Notes: generated by a model from the letters alone, not told the origin. 64,000 nt of DNA from Streptomyces peucetius (GCF_025854275.1 NZ_CP107567.1:3038001-3102000); one strand, 5' to 3'; counted from the stretch's first letter, positions 27,899-36,925 are shown. A program made the numbers and translations.

Positions 27899-27950
27899 GT
27901 ACATGCGTCGCTCTGTTCAGCGTAAGCGTGAACCGGCCACGCTGAGTGAC

Positions 27951-28379
27951 GTGAATCAGGAAATCACTCGAACTGAACCTTCCGCTCCTGCTCGCCAATT
28001 CACCGTGCTGCTCTCCCCCACGCGCCGGGGTGCCAGACTCGCGCGGCTGCTCACAGCCGCCCAACTGGGCTCCTGGGGGCTGCCGTCGGAGTCGGCCGCG
28101 CAGATCGTCGCCGAGCTGGCGACCAACGCGGCGGTCCACGGCCGCGTACCCGGCAGGGACTTCCGGCTGGAACTCGCCGTCGAGGACGGCGGCAAGCGGC
28201 TACGGATCGCGGTCACCGACACCCGTGGTGACCGCCTGCCGCGCGCCGCCGCCCACCCCACCGCCGACTCCGAGTCGGGGCGCGGTCTCTTGATCGTCGA
28301 AGCACTCGCCGACCGGTGGGGCGTGGCGCTCGGGCCGGTGCCCCGGAAGACCGTCTGGGCCGAGCTGGATCTCGCGTAG
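27951..28379 (+). CDS. ATP-binding (RsbW-like HATPase) regulatory protein
   Basis: A 142-residue GHKL ATPase of the anti-sigma/SpoIIAB-like group. The N-box is seen in IVAELATNAAVHG, the G1-type motif in IAVTDTRGD, and the G2-type glycine motif in GRGLLIVEALADRWG. Such single-domain ATPases commonly accompany XRE-DUF5753/DUF397 pairs in Streptomyces, as here. GTG 27951 is preferred because homology starts soon after; an ATG at 27903 would add 16 residues overlapping the operator region. Kinase or anti-sigma activity is unproven. Confidence 0.85.
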   Translation: MNQEITRTEPSAPARQFTVLLSPTRRGARLARLLTAAQLGSWGLPSESAAQIVAELATNAAVHGRVPGRDFRLELAVEDGGKRLRIAVTDTRGDRLPRAAAHPTADSESGRGLLIVEALADRWGVALGPVPRKTVWAELDLA

Positions 28380-28559
28380 TGACTGGTGGGACCGGATCGT
28401 GGAGGTACGCGACCCGGGTGTGTGCGACGCGGTCCCCTGCGATGCATAAGCCTTAAAGAACTCTTGAAAGAAACGGGCAATACCACCCGCCCACCCGTCC
28501 ATGACGCCCGTCACTCGCGCGGGTGACATTGCCCAATCGGGCTGGATTTCAGGCGGGTT

Positions 28560-28577
28560 GGCGAGCATATGCTCGCC
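28560..28577. promoter_or_regulatory. Perfect 18-bp palindrome upstream of the HTH gene
   Basis: GGCGAGCATATGCTCGCC is a perfect palindrome about 90 bases before the start of the winged-helix gene. The 285-base gap (28380-28664) holds nothing else obvious except an A/T-rich patch near 28450-28480. A self-regulatory operator is the simplest reading. Confidence 0.5.
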
Positions 28578-28664
28578 GCGACAACCCCAGACATGCGACG
28601 GCCCCCGGCCGGGACTGGCATCCCGGTCGAGGGCCTGACCACCGAGGAAGTTAGGCCCTTCCCG

Positions 28665-29534
28665 ATGGACACCCAGCAGATTAGCGCGCCCTCGCGCGCC
28701 TCGTACCGCGTTCCCGGTCGCGCCACCGCTTTCGGTGTGATCCATGTGAACTCGATCCACACCACGCGCTTCACGATCGTCGGCAACCACCTGGCCCAGC
28801 ACGGGCAGTTGTCGCTGACGGCGATCGGGCTGGCCGTGCACATCCAGTCGCTGCCCGACGGGGCGAAGGTCGGCATCAAGGTGCTCGCCGACCGCTTCCC
28901 GGAGAGCGAGGCCCGCATCGCCGCCGCGCTGCGCGAGTTGGAGGAGCACAGCTACCTGGCGCGCATGATGGAGCGCCTGCCCGGCGGCAAGCTCGTGACG
29001 CGCACGATCTCGTACAACCACCCGGAAGCAGCGGCCGCCACCCCGGCGCCGGCGCCGTGCCCGCCTCCCGTACGGGAACCGGAGCCGGAGCCCGTACCGG
29101 AACCGGCCCCCGCACCCACGCCCCCGCCCACGCGTCCGCCGCTCCCCCAGCCGCAGGCCCCCGACCTCGAACGCCACCGCGTCGCCACCGACCTCCTCGC
29201 CGGCCTGCGCCGCGACGAGCCGCGGCTGCTCCTCGGCGAGCACGACGTGCACCGCCTGGCCCCGGCCGTCGCCGCCTGGCTGGAGCGCGACGCCGCCCCC
29301 GACGCCGTACGCCACGCTCTCACCGCCAACCTGCCCGACCCTCTGAAACAGCCCGCGGCCCTCCTGGCCCACCGTCTCACCGCGCTCCTGCCACCACCGC
29401 TCCCGGCCCAGGCGCCGCCCTCACCTCCCAGGGCCCCGCTCCAGAACTGCGACAAGTGCGACCGCGCCTTCCGCGCCCCGGCCCCGGGTGAGTGCCGCGA
29501 GTGCAGAACCGACGACCTCGCGACGGCCGCCTAG
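28665..29534 (+). CDS. Winged-helix DNA-binding protein with C-terminal Cys4 motif
   Basis: A 289-residue protein. The N-terminal 110 residues hold a helix-turn-helix (LSLTAIGLAVHIQSLPDG, VLADRFPESEARIAAALRELEEHSYL) typical of the Streptomyces replication-initiator-like wHTH family. A Pro/Ala/Glu-rich linker (about 125-170) follows, then a helical region and a terminal CxxC...CxxC pair (CDKC, CREC) that could bind zinc. ATG 28665 is chosen because the conserved part starts there; an earlier in-frame start at 28569 falls next to the palindrome. DNA target unknown. Confidence 0.8.
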   Translation: MDTQQISAPSRASYRVPGRATAFGVIHVNSIHTTRFTIVGNHLAQHGQLSLTAIGLAVHIQSLPDGAKVGIKVLADRFPESEARIAAALRELEEHSYLARMMERLPGGKLVTRTISYNHPEAAAATPAPAPCPPPVREPEPEPVPEPAPAPTPPPTRPPLPQPQAPDLERHRVATDLLAGLRRDEPRLLLGEHDVHRLAPAVAAWLERDAAPDAVRHALTANLPDPLKQPAALLAHRLTALLPPPLPAQAPPSPPRAPLQNCDKCDRAFRAPAPGECRECRTDDLATAA

Positions 29535-29586
29535 CATGAAGGGGACGACCCCTGCCGCCGGGTACGGACGACAAGGAGCGAGCCCC

Positions 29587-30174
29587 ATGACCATCGCCCC
29601 GGACGACGCACAGCACGACGCCCGCCAGTACCAGGTCATGCGCGAGTTCGTGTCGTCGATGGACGACACCCTTCCCGGCAAGTTCGAGATCACCAAGGAA
29701 GGGATCGTCCACGACATGATGTCGCCCGCCAGACCGCATGAGCTCACCGTGCTGCGGCTGCGCAAGCGCCTCGAAAGGGTCCTGCCGGACGACCTGGTCG
29801 CCCACACAGGGACCCCGGATGTCGAGTACGTGCCGGAGGGCATCATGCGGCACCCAGACGTGATGGTGATTGCCGAAGCAGACATGGAGGGCGAGGGTCC
29901 GTTCGATCCCCGCACCCTGTTCGCCGCGATCGAAGTCGTTTCAAGCTCGAACCCGGACAACGACTGGGTGAGCAAGATGCGGGACTACCCACTCCTCGGC
30001 ATCCCCGTCTACGCCCTCTTCGACCCGCGTACCGCCTCCGGGGCCGTGCTCAGCGACATCCACAGCACTCCTTCCGGTCCTCGCTACGCCACCCGCAAGG
30101 AGTTCGTGTACGGCGAGGACGTCACCATCGGCGACTGGGCCATCGCCACCACCGACCTCCCCCGATACGCGTAG
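29587..30174 (+). CDS. Uma2-family putative restriction endonuclease
   Basis: A 195-residue PD-(D/E)xK-fold protein of the Uma2 (DUF820) family. The nuclease core is visible: PDVMVI, then AIEVVSSSN with the acidic residue, a lysine in DNDWVSKMRDY, and GIPVYALFDP. A strong ribosome site (AAGGAG at 29573-29578) precedes ATG 29587. The family is very common in Streptomyces and its biological role is not settled. It is the last plus-strand gene before the minus-strand toxin operon. Confidence 0.9.
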   Translation: MTIAPDDAQHDARQYQVMREFVSSMDDTLPGKFEITKEGIVHDMMSPARPHELTVLRLRKRLERVLPDDLVAHTGTPDVEYVPEGIMRHPDVMVIAEADMEGEGPFDPRTLFAAIEVVSSSNPDNDWVSKMRDYPLLGIPVYALFDPRTASGAVLSDIHSTPSGPRYATRKEFVYGEDVTIGDWAIATTDLPRYA

Positions 30175-30239
30175 GCACCCGTCGCGCGGACGACCCGCTC
30201 GGCGACGCGCAAGCCGTGCGGCCCGGCCGGGCGTCACCT

Positions 30240-30290
30240 GCTCCCGCGGTCCTCCACATAGGTGTCGATCAGGTCGAGCAGGGCGTCGGC
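30240..30290. repeat. 51-bp direct repeat, copy 1 (duplicated tail of an immunity-candidate gene)
   Basis: This segment matches 30728-30778 at 47 of 51 positions. On the minus strand it encodes ADALLDLIDTYVEDRGS, a copy of the C-terminus (ADALLELIATYVEDYGS) of the 252-residue gene upstream, followed by a TGA at 30236-30234. The two copies flank the small immunity-like gene at 30363-30725. The surrounding 30175-30362 stretch has no intact gene. Confidence 0.85.
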
Positions 30291-30362
30291 GCGGCACAGC
30301 ACCGCGCCTGTCCGCCAGGAACCGAAGGCCCTTGTACGAGGGATGTGCGTGGCGGGCAATGG

Positions 30363-30725
30363 CTACCGGCTTCGGTCGGTTGCGGAGCGACGAAACTCCT
30401 CCCAGGCTCCACGCACAGCGGTTCGGAGTTCGTCGTCGTCGAGATCGCCGGGTTCTGCGAGGCCGGGCTCGATCGAGTAGTCCTCGAGAATCATGAACAC
30501 CTGGTCGAGGAGAGCGCCGAGCGCCCCCAGAACTCTTTCGCCGTTCGTCTGGGACGTGCGTCGGGCCTGCCACCAGCCGTGCGCGAAGTCGGAGGCGCTG
30601 CAGGTCCCGTCGTCGAACGCGTTCAGCAGCGCCAGTTGCCGCGCTGCCGCACTGGTCGGGGCGACATCGTCGGGGTGGGACCAGGCCGGCGGCTGAGACC
30701 CGTGGCGGTCACCGTCGGCCGTCAT
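30363..30725 (-). CDS. Colicin-D-immunity-like small protein, candidate immunity protein
   Basis: A 120-residue acidic helical protein. The order LALLNAFDDG, ASDFAHGWWQARR, LGALLDQVFMILEDYS and DDDELRTAVRGAWEEF resembles the colicin D / pyocin immunity family, which blocks tRNA-cleaving toxins. It starts one base inside the stop of the preceding gene (TGATG), so it is coupled to the toxin operon. 51-bp direct repeats flank it. The family assignment is by pattern only; it could also protect against a different toxin than the one upstream. Confidence 0.65.
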   Translation of the reverse strand: MTADGDRHGSQPPAWSHPDDVAPTSAAARQLALLNAFDDGTCSASDFAHGWWQARRTSQTNGERVLGALGALLDQVFMILEDYSIEPGLAEPGDLDDDELRTAVRGAWEEFRRSATDRSR

Positions 30726-31483
30726 CAGCTCCCGTAGTCCTCCACATAGGTGGCGATCAGTTCGAGCAGGGCGTCGGCCCGACGTCGGTCCTCGCGCTGG
30801 GCGCGCAGGGTCTCGTCGGCGGCCCGGAGGCGGGCGATGGCGGCTGGCTCACCGTCCACGAGGTCGTCGACCACCGGCGCGGTGACCAGGTCCAGGCACT
30901 CGGTGAGCAGCCGACGCGTGGCAGGCGAGGGGGGGGGTGTGTCGGGGTCGGCGTACGTGGCGGTCAGATACCGCGCCGGGTCGGTCAGGCTCCAGCCGAC
31001 GACGGTGCCGTGCTGGACGAGGAGCGCCACGTCGGGGGCGATGCCGATGCGGGCCTCCAGCGGCTCGTTCAGGACGTCGAGGTCGCGCAGACACGTCAGC
31101 ACGGCATCGCCGGGAGCGCGGCACAGCACCGTGCACATCTCATGCCGGAAGTCTTTGACCTCGTCCGCGCGGAGCCCGCCCGGGCGTACTTCGGGCGCGA
31201 CGAGAAGGCGGGCCGAGTCCTCGACAGAGGCGGACTCTTCCGGAATCCGGAATTCAGCCCCGACCAGCCGTCGGCCGCTCGGGGCGAAGCGGAAGACGTC
31301 AGGGAGATCCCACAGCCAGTCCTGGCTGCCGAACGTGTGCGCGAGGAACTTCTCCCGTTCCACCCTGTCCGCATAGGGGGAAACGATCAGGAAGGTACCG
31401 CGGAGACGGGGAACGAGGTCGAGCGGTTCGCCCGTCACCGTCGCGGACCAGCCGCCATCGAACTTCAGTTTCGTCGTCGTCAT
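30725..31483 (-). CDS. Hypothetical protein directly behind the RHS toxin, candidate immunity protein
   Basis: A 252-residue cytoplasmic-looking protein without recognisable domains. It begins with a beta-rich stretch (KLKFDGGWSATVTGEPLDLVPRLRGTFLIVSPY) and ends in a charged helical region (LRAQREDRRRADALLELIATYVEDYGS). ATG 31483 is used; GTG 31486 would add one residue. Its position, seven bases behind the toxin stop, is where cognate immunity genes normally sit. The C-terminal 17 residues are duplicated downstream at 30240-30290. Confidence 0.75.
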   Translation of the reverse strand: MTTTKLKFDGGWSATVTGEPLDLVPRLRGTFLIVSPYADRVEREKFLAHTFGSQDWLWDLPDVFRFAPSGRRLVGAEFRIPEESASVEDSARLLVAPEVRPGGLRADEVKDFRHEMCTVLCRAPGDAVLTCLRDLDVLNEPLEARIGIAPDVALLVQHGTVVGWSLTDPARYLTATYADPDTPPPSPATRRLLTECLDLVTAPVVDDLVDGEPAAIARLRAADETLRAQREDRRRADALLELIATYVEDYGS

Positions 31484-31490
31484 CACTGCC

Positions 31491-34400
31491 TCATCTGATC
31501 TGTACTGCCGGAGGCTGGAAGCGGCCGTCCTTGGCGGGAATCCTGCCGTTCACGATGTCCTCGTGCGTCACCGGAGCGCCGGGGTCCGTGGGTTTACCGC
31601 CGAGCGCCGTGGCCCCGGACTCTCCCTTGATGCCCGACGATCCGTACGCCGTGATGGCCTGGCCCTGGGTGCTGCCGGGGCCGTCGATCACCACGATGTC
31701 GTCACCCTGTCTGAAGGTGAACGTCCCGGCCGTGCCTGTCGAGTGGTACACGGCGTCCGGGTTCTTGAGGATTTCGACGACCCGTTCGTCGCTGAAGGCG
31801 TGCCGGGTGTCCCCGTGGTAGTCGTGGCGCTTCTTGAACCCGCCGTCCTGTGCTTTCTCGACGATGTCGTCCACGATCTTGTTGATCCGCTTCTGGGCCC
31901 GCTCCTCCTTCGTGTACTTGGGCATCAGCCCCAGCGGGTCGCACCCGCTGTACGGGTTGCCGACGTACGCGACCGGGTTCGGCGCGGGAGCGAGGCCGAG
32001 GGGGTCCGGGGAGGTGTAGCGGCCGGTTTCGGGGTCGTAGTGGCGGAAGTAGTTGTAGTGGAGGCCCGTCTCGGGGTCGTAGTACTGGCCGGGGAAGCGC
32101 AGCGGCGTGTACGCGCTGCTGTCGCGGGCCCAGGCGGTGGTGCCCCACAGGGTGGAACGGGACCGCCAGGCGATGTCGCCGGATTCGTCGATCAGTTCGG
32201 TGGGCGTGCCGATGAGGTCCGTGGCGATGGCGAAGAACCGGCGGTCGATCTCCTCCTGGCGGCTGCCGGCGTCGAGGATGCGCTCGGTCTGGGTGAGGGG
32301 GACGACGTCGCGGTGGTCCCAGGTGAGGGCGACCGTGTTCGGCTGATCGGGCCGGTGGCTGGTCTGCTCGCAGAGGGTGAGGCCGTCCCAGGTGAACCGG
32401 ATCTCCTCGACCACGCCCTCGCCGTCGGAGGCCAGGCGCAGTTTCGCGGTGCGGCGGCCCAGGGGGTCGTAGCGGTACTTCCACCGCGTTCCGTCGGGGG
32501 TGGTCACGGAGGTGAGGCGGTTCTCGGTGTCCCACTCGTAGCGCCAGGTGTCGGGCTTGCGGGAGAGACGGGTCTTCTGCCGCAGGGTGATCCGGCCCAG
32601 GGCGTCGTGTTCGAAGCGCACCGCTCCGGCGCGGGTGATCGTGGTGCCGGTGTAGGCGCGTTCTCCGGTGGCCTCGTTGCCCGGGTGCCGGGGCGGCCAG
32701 GATGCCGACGTCTGGTTGCCGGCGGCGTCGTAGGCGTACCGCTCCGTCCAGCCCTGGGCGTGGACGGCGGTGACCCTGCCCGTCCGGTCGAGATCGAAGG
32801 TGCGGGTGCCCGACAGCCGGTCCGTCACGGAGGCCAGGTGACCGTCGGCGCGGTAGGAGTAGGCGCGGCTGTTGACGGCGCGCGACCCGGCGGTGATGTG
32901 CTGCTCGGCCAGCCGTCCGGCGTCGTCCCAGGCGGAGGTCATGGTGATCGCGTCGCCGAGGACGCGGGCGAGTTCCCGTCCGGCGGCGTCGTGGGTGAAG
33001 TCGACGCGGTGACCGCCGGTGGTCAGGCGCTCGGGCCGGCCGCCGGCGTCGTAGGCGTAGGAGGTGACATGGCCGGTGGGTGTGGTGCGGCGCTTGCGGC
33101 GGCCCAGGGCGTCGTAGGCGTAGACGGTGGCACGGCCGTCGACCAGTTCGGTCTTGACCTTGCCCCGGCGGTCGTACTGGTACCGGAGTTCGCTGTCCGG
33201 CCCGGTTGCCTCCAGCAGGCGTCCGGCCCGGTCGTAGGCGTAGGTCGTCACCCGTCCGTCGACGTCCTTGCGGATCACCTGGCCGAGCGGGTCGCGCTCG
33301 AACGCGATGGTGCCGCCGAGCGCGTCGGTGCGCGCGGCGAGCCGGCCCGCGGCGTCCACCCGGTAGGTGAGGGTGCGGCCGTCGAAGTCGCTCTCGGAGA
33401 CGATGTTGCCGGCGGCGTCGTACTCGTAGTCCCAGGTCAGCCCCTGCGGGTTGGTGACACGGGTGAGGCGCAGGTCGGCGTCGTGCTCGAACTCGTGGCG
33501 GACGCCGTCGGGCCCGGTGCGCGCGAGTGGCAGGTCGAAGTGGGTGTACTCGAAGCGGGTGACGCCGCCGGATGCGTCGGTGTGGGTGAGGCAGTTGCCC
33601 TCGCCGTCGTAGGTCCATGCTTCCGTCGCGCCGTCGGGGCCGGTGCGGCGGGCGAGCTGCCCGTCGGCGTCCCACTCGAAGCACGTGACCCCTCCCACCG
33701 GGTCGGTCGTCCGGACCGGGCGGCCGAGGGCGTCGCGTTCCGTGCGGGTGACGCCGCCGGACGGGCCGGTCACCTCCACAGGCAGCCCCGCCGCGTCGCA
33801 CATCACCCGGGTCGTGGCGCCAAGGGCGTCGGTGACGGAGGTGAGCCGGCCGGCGTGGTCGTAGGTGTGGCGGGTGGTGGAACCGGCCTGATCGGTGACG
33901 GCCGTGCGGTTGCCGCGTTCGTCGTACTCGTGGAGCACACGGGTCCCGTCCGGCCCGACGACCTCCACCGGCAGACCGAACGCGCCGCGCACGGTGCGCA
34001 GCTCGCTGCCGTCGGGGCGGACGGCCGAGACGAGCCGGCCGTCCTCGTCGTAGGTGAAGGATGTGGTGAGGCCCAGCGGGTCGGTGCGGGTCAGCAGGTT
34101 GCCGCGCGGGTCGTAGGTGAACCGGGTGGTGTGGCCCAGCGGATCGGTGAGCGCCAGCAGACGGCAGTGGGCGCCGAACAGATGGCGGGTCACGTGACCG
34201 TCGGCGGTGGTGAGCGTGGTGGTGCGGTGGCCCGTCTCGGGATCCGGTTCGGTGTAGGCGAGGGTGATCTGGACGTGGCCGGCCTCGCCGCCCTCGGCGA
34301 CGACGCGGTCGCGGTCGTCGTAGACGTAGTCGTAGCGGCTGTTGTTGGAGTCGATCCAGGCGGTGACCCGGCGGCGGTCGTCGTAGACGAAGGTGGTGGT

Positions 34401-36257
34401 GGCCCCGGACGGCTTGGTGACGGTGGTGAGGTTCCCGTCCTCGTAGCCGTAGCTCATCAGGAGAAGGTCCGCACCGCCCTCGCCGGCGCCGGCCAGGGAC
34501 AGGGCGGTGACCAGGCCGTCGGCGACGGACAGCTTCATGTGGTGGCCCGCCGAGTGGACCAGGGCCGTCGGCACACCGTCGTCGGTGCGGTCGACGGTGA
34601 TGGAGTGGCCGCCTCGTTCGGTGATGCCGGACAGCCAGGCGCGGCCGTCACCACCCGGTTCGCTGCCGGACGGGGCGGTGAAGTGGAAGGTCAGGCCGCT
34701 GTCGGGGTCGGTGACCGTGTAGTTGCCGTCCGCGTCGCGGGCCAGCTCGGTACGGGCTCTGCCTGTCTCCGGCCGGGTGGGCGCGTCGGGCACGGGGTGC
34801 GGGTACGCGACCAGGAGCCCCTCGGCGGTGACGTGGAGGACGCCGACCGCGTCGATCTCCAGCCGTTCGTCGACGGTGGACGTCCAGGCGGGACCCAGGA
34901 AGCGGCCGACGGCGCAACCCGACTCGGTGCGGCGGGTGAAGACGAGCGGCAGGATGCCCGGCAGTTCGACGTCGGTCTGGGGGAGGAACATCCGGCCCGT
35001 GGCGAGGTCCACCGGGTCGCCGCCCGCCTTGCGGTCGCCGTCCGGGGTGTTGTGGGTGCCGTCCGGGGTGTCGTCGACCAGCTTGCGCGCGTTCGCGACG
35101 TCGGCGGCGTTCTCGGCGATGCGTACGGCCTTGACGGCGGCGCCGCCACCGCCGGTGGCCGCGGTCAGGGCGGCGTCGGGGATCAGACGGCCGAGGCCCT
35201 CGTACGGGTCCTTCATGAAGTCGCTGACCATCTGCTTGCCCGTGCCGATGGGGTCGTTGGCGGCGACCACCAGCCCTGCGGCCAGGCTGTTGAGGTTGGT
35301 CGCGTATTCGGCCGGGTGCGTGAGGTTGTACGGGTCCAGGGGGTTGATCCCGCGGACGAAGTTCAGCAGTCCCGCGGTGCCCTTGACGATGCCGCCGCCG
35401 ACGTGGTCGCCCATGATCTGCAGCTCCTGGAGCCCGTCGCCCAACTGCTCGGCGTACGAAGGCTTCTCGGGAGCCTTGTCGCGGGCGGCGCGGACCGCGG
35501 TGCGTGCCGTCTCGGCGGCTGTGTTCCGCTGCTTGCGGGCTTCGGCGAGGATGTCCTGCGCCTCTTGCATCAGCTTCTTGCCGGGGTCGTCGAACGTCGG
35601 GGCGGGGCAGGGCGGGAGCGTGGACGGGTTGCGCTGGTCGGCGGGCTGGGCGTTGTAGTGGTCGACCGCCTTGTTGTAGTCGTCGACCTTCTTGCGGTGG
35701 GCGTCGGCGGCGTCCTGGGAGGCTTTCGTGCCTTCCTTCCACTTGTCGATCGCCGTCTGGGCCCGGCCCTGTGCCCAGGTGACCGTGCCGGCGAACGCCT
35801 CCATCGCGCCCGCCGCCTTCTCGCAGGCGTCGGCACCGCTGAACCACTTGGGCGGCTGGGTGCTCACCGCGGTCCGCAGCGCGTCGGCCGCCTCGCCCTT
35901 GAGCTCGGAGGAGTTGAGGCCCTTGAGACCTTCGCCGGCGTTGTCGAACGCCGTCTGGAAGCCGCGGAGCTTCTTGGCCGTGGAGCGGATCTTGTCAGGG
36001 CTGCCGTAGATCAGTTTGGTCTTGTCCTCGGTCTGCCCGAGGTCCATCTCGTCGACCTCGGCGCCCATCCGGTTGGCGACCGAACGGGACTGCTCGCGCA
36101 CCCAGTCGGCACCGGACTCCCAGCCGACGTAGTCCAGCCGGTCGGCGGTCCAGTTCCCGGCGTCCTCGACCCGGTTGCCGGCCCACTCGACGCCGTCCTC
36201 GACGACTTTCTCCACCGAGTCGGGCGTGATGTCACTGACGAAGTCACCGATGCCCAC
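31491..36257 (-). CDS. RHS/YD-repeat polymorphic toxin with T7SS-type N-terminus and C-terminal RNase-like domain
   Basis: A 1588-residue protein starting at GTG 36257 (GIGDFVSDITPDSVEKV). Residues about 1-210 resemble the T7SS-signal/WXG-like helical domain of actinobacterial secreted toxins. A Gly/Ala-rich segment is followed by DPVDLATGRM (RHS entry) and then about 20 YD repeats (YDxxGR-type, roughly 600-1370). The core ends with the paired PDPLGL and CDPLGL motifs. The last 144 residues (31494-31925) are the variable toxin: RHAFSDERVVEILKNPDAVY, TFTFRQGDDIVVI and AITAYG suggest a BECR-fold RNase. It should be exported and kill or inhibit neighbouring cells. No HINT domain seen. It is translated from an operon with the WXG-like and SseB genes. 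Confidence 0.88.
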   Translation of the reverse strand: MGIGDFVSDITPDSVEKVVEDGVEWAGNRVEDAGNWTADRLDYVGWESGADWVREQSRSVANRMGAEVDEMDLGQTEDKTKLIYGSPDKIRSTAKKLRGFQTAFDNAGEGLKGLNSSELKGEAADALRTAVSTQPPKWFSGADACEKAAGAMEAFAGTVTWAQGRAQTAIDKWKEGTKASQDAADAHRKKVDDYNKAVDHYNAQPADQRNPSTLPPCPAPTFDDPGKKLMQEAQDILAEARKQRNTAAETARTAVRAARDKAPEKPSYAEQLGDGLQELQIMGDHVGGGIVKGTAGLLNFVRGINPLDPYNLTHPAEYATNLNSLAAGLVVAANDPIGTGKQMVSDFMKDPYEGLGRLIPDAALTAATGGGGAAVKAVRIAENAADVANARKLVDDTPDGTHNTPDGDRKAGGDPVDLATGRMFLPQTDVELPGILPLVFTRRTESGCAVGRFLGPAWTSTVDERLEIDAVGVLHVTAEGLLVAYPHPVPDAPTRPETGRARTELARDADGNYTVTDPDSGLTFHFTAPSGSEPGGDGRAWLSGITERGGHSITVDRTDDGVPTALVHSAGHHMKLSVADGLVTALSLAGAGEGGADLLLMSYGYEDGNLTTVTKPSGATTTFVYDDRRRVTAWIDSNNSRYDYVYDDRDRVVAEGGEAGHVQITLAYTEPDPETGHRTTTLTTADGHVTRHLFGAHCRLLALTDPLGHTTRFTYDPRGNLLTRTDPLGLTTSFTYDEDGRLVSAVRPDGSELRTVRGAFGLPVEVVGPDGTRVLHEYDERGNRTAVTDQAGSTTRHTYDHAGRLTSVTDALGATTRVMCDAAGLPVEVTGPSGGVTRTERDALGRPVRTTDPVGGVTCFEWDADGQLARRTGPDGATEAWTYDGEGNCLTHTDASGGVTRFEYTHFDLPLARTGPDGVRHEFEHDADLRLTRVTNPQGLTWDYEYDAAGNIVSESDFDGRTLTYRVDAAGRLAARTDALGGTIAFERDPLGQVIRKDVDGRVTTYAYDRAGRLLEATGPDSELRYQYDRRGKVKTELVDGRATVYAYDALGRRKRRTTPTGHVTSYAYDAGGRPERLTTGGHRVDFTHDAAGRELARVLGDAITMTSAWDDAGRLAEQHITAGSRAVNSRAYSYRADGHLASVTDRLSGTRTFDLDRTGRVTAVHAQGWTERYAYDAAGNQTSASWPPRHPGNEATGERAYTGTTITRAGAVRFEHDALGRITLRQKTRLSRKPDTWRYEWDTENRLTSVTTPDGTRWKYRYDPLGRRTAKLRLASDGEGVVEEIRFTWDGLTLCEQTSHRPDQPNTVALTWDHRDVVPLTQTERILDAGSRQEEIDRRFFAIATDLIGTPTELIDESGDIAWRSRSTLWGTTAWARDSSAYTPLRFPGQYYDPETGLHYNYFRHYDPETGRYTSPDPLGLAPAPNPVAYVGNPYSGCDPLGLMPKYTKEERAQKRINKIVDDIVEKAQDGGFKKRHDYHGDTRHAFSDERVVEILKNPDAVYHSTGTAGTFTFRQGDDIVVIDGPGSTQGQAITAYGSSGIKGESGATALGGKPTDPGAPVTHEDIVNGRIPAKDGRFQPPAVQIR

Positions 36258-36259
36258 GG

Positions 36260-36925
36260 TCAGTTCCCCCCGGACTCGCCCTGTTGCTGTCCCTGCTGTG
36301 CCTGCTGAGCGCGTTCCTCGGGTGACGGGCCGAAGGTGTCGTCCAGCGCCTGGTTCCACTGGTCGTCGGAGATGCCGAGCGCGTCGTTGAGCATCTCCGA
36401 CTGCTGGCCGCCCCGGCCCTCGGTGAGGACGGTGCGCCCGGTGTCCTTCCAGGTCTGCTCCATCTCCTGACCTGCCCGGTCCCACGACTCGGCGCTCCAG
36501 TCGGGGTCCAGGTAGTCCGGCGTGAACACGTCGCCCCAGTCCTGCTTCGTGATCTCCTCCTCGGTGGCGTGCGGGTTGCCGCCCATCACGGAGTTGACGC
36601 CCACCTTGATCGCGCCCTCGACGTACTGGTCGTGCTGCCACTGGGTGCCGGCGGCCAGGCCGAGGCGGTTGGCGAGCGCGCTGGCGTCGTGCACCAGGGT
36701 CCGCACACCCCACTCCCAGCGCTCGCAGAAGTCCTCGAAGTCGACGGACAGGCCGTGGTGTCCGGCCTCCATCCCGGTCATCGACAGCTCGGAGAAGCCC
36801 TTTCCCATCACCGAACCGGTGGCTCCGCCCAGGTCACCGAGCTGGTCGATGGTCGCGCCGACGCCCTTGGTGAACTTCGCGACAGACGCCTTGTCGAAGT
36901 TCAGGTCCGCACCGTCACCGCCCAT
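36260..36925 (-). CDS. WXG100-like secretion partner of the RHS toxin
   Basis: A 221-residue mostly helical protein with a WEWGVRTLV segment (WXG-like turn) in the first half and an Gln/Glu-rich C-terminus (AQQAQQGQQQGESGG). Its stop lies two bases before the RHS start. ESAT-6/WXG-like proteins typically dimerise with or guide type VII substrates, so a partner or adaptor role is inferred. Start ATG 36925; a GTG at 36931 is an alternative. It overlaps the end of the SseB gene. Confidence 0.75.
   Translation of the reverse strand: MGGDGADLNFDKASVAKFTKGVGATIDQLGDLGGATGSVMGKGFSELSMTGMEAGHHGLSVDFEDFCERWEWGVRTLVHDASALANRLGLAAGTQWQHDQYVEGAIKVGVNSVMGGNPHATEEEITKQDWGDVFTPDYLDPDWSAESWDRAGQEMEQTWKDTGRTVLTEGRGGQQSEMLNDALGISDDQWNQALDDTFGPSPEERAQQAQQGQQQGESGGN

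Noticed and set aside
31563..36308. A 1581-codon open frame on the plus strand
   Set aside because: It is the antisense of the RHS gene; high GC content keeps this frame open. Its product is Val/Gly/Arg-rich without domains, while the minus strand gives clear YD repeats.
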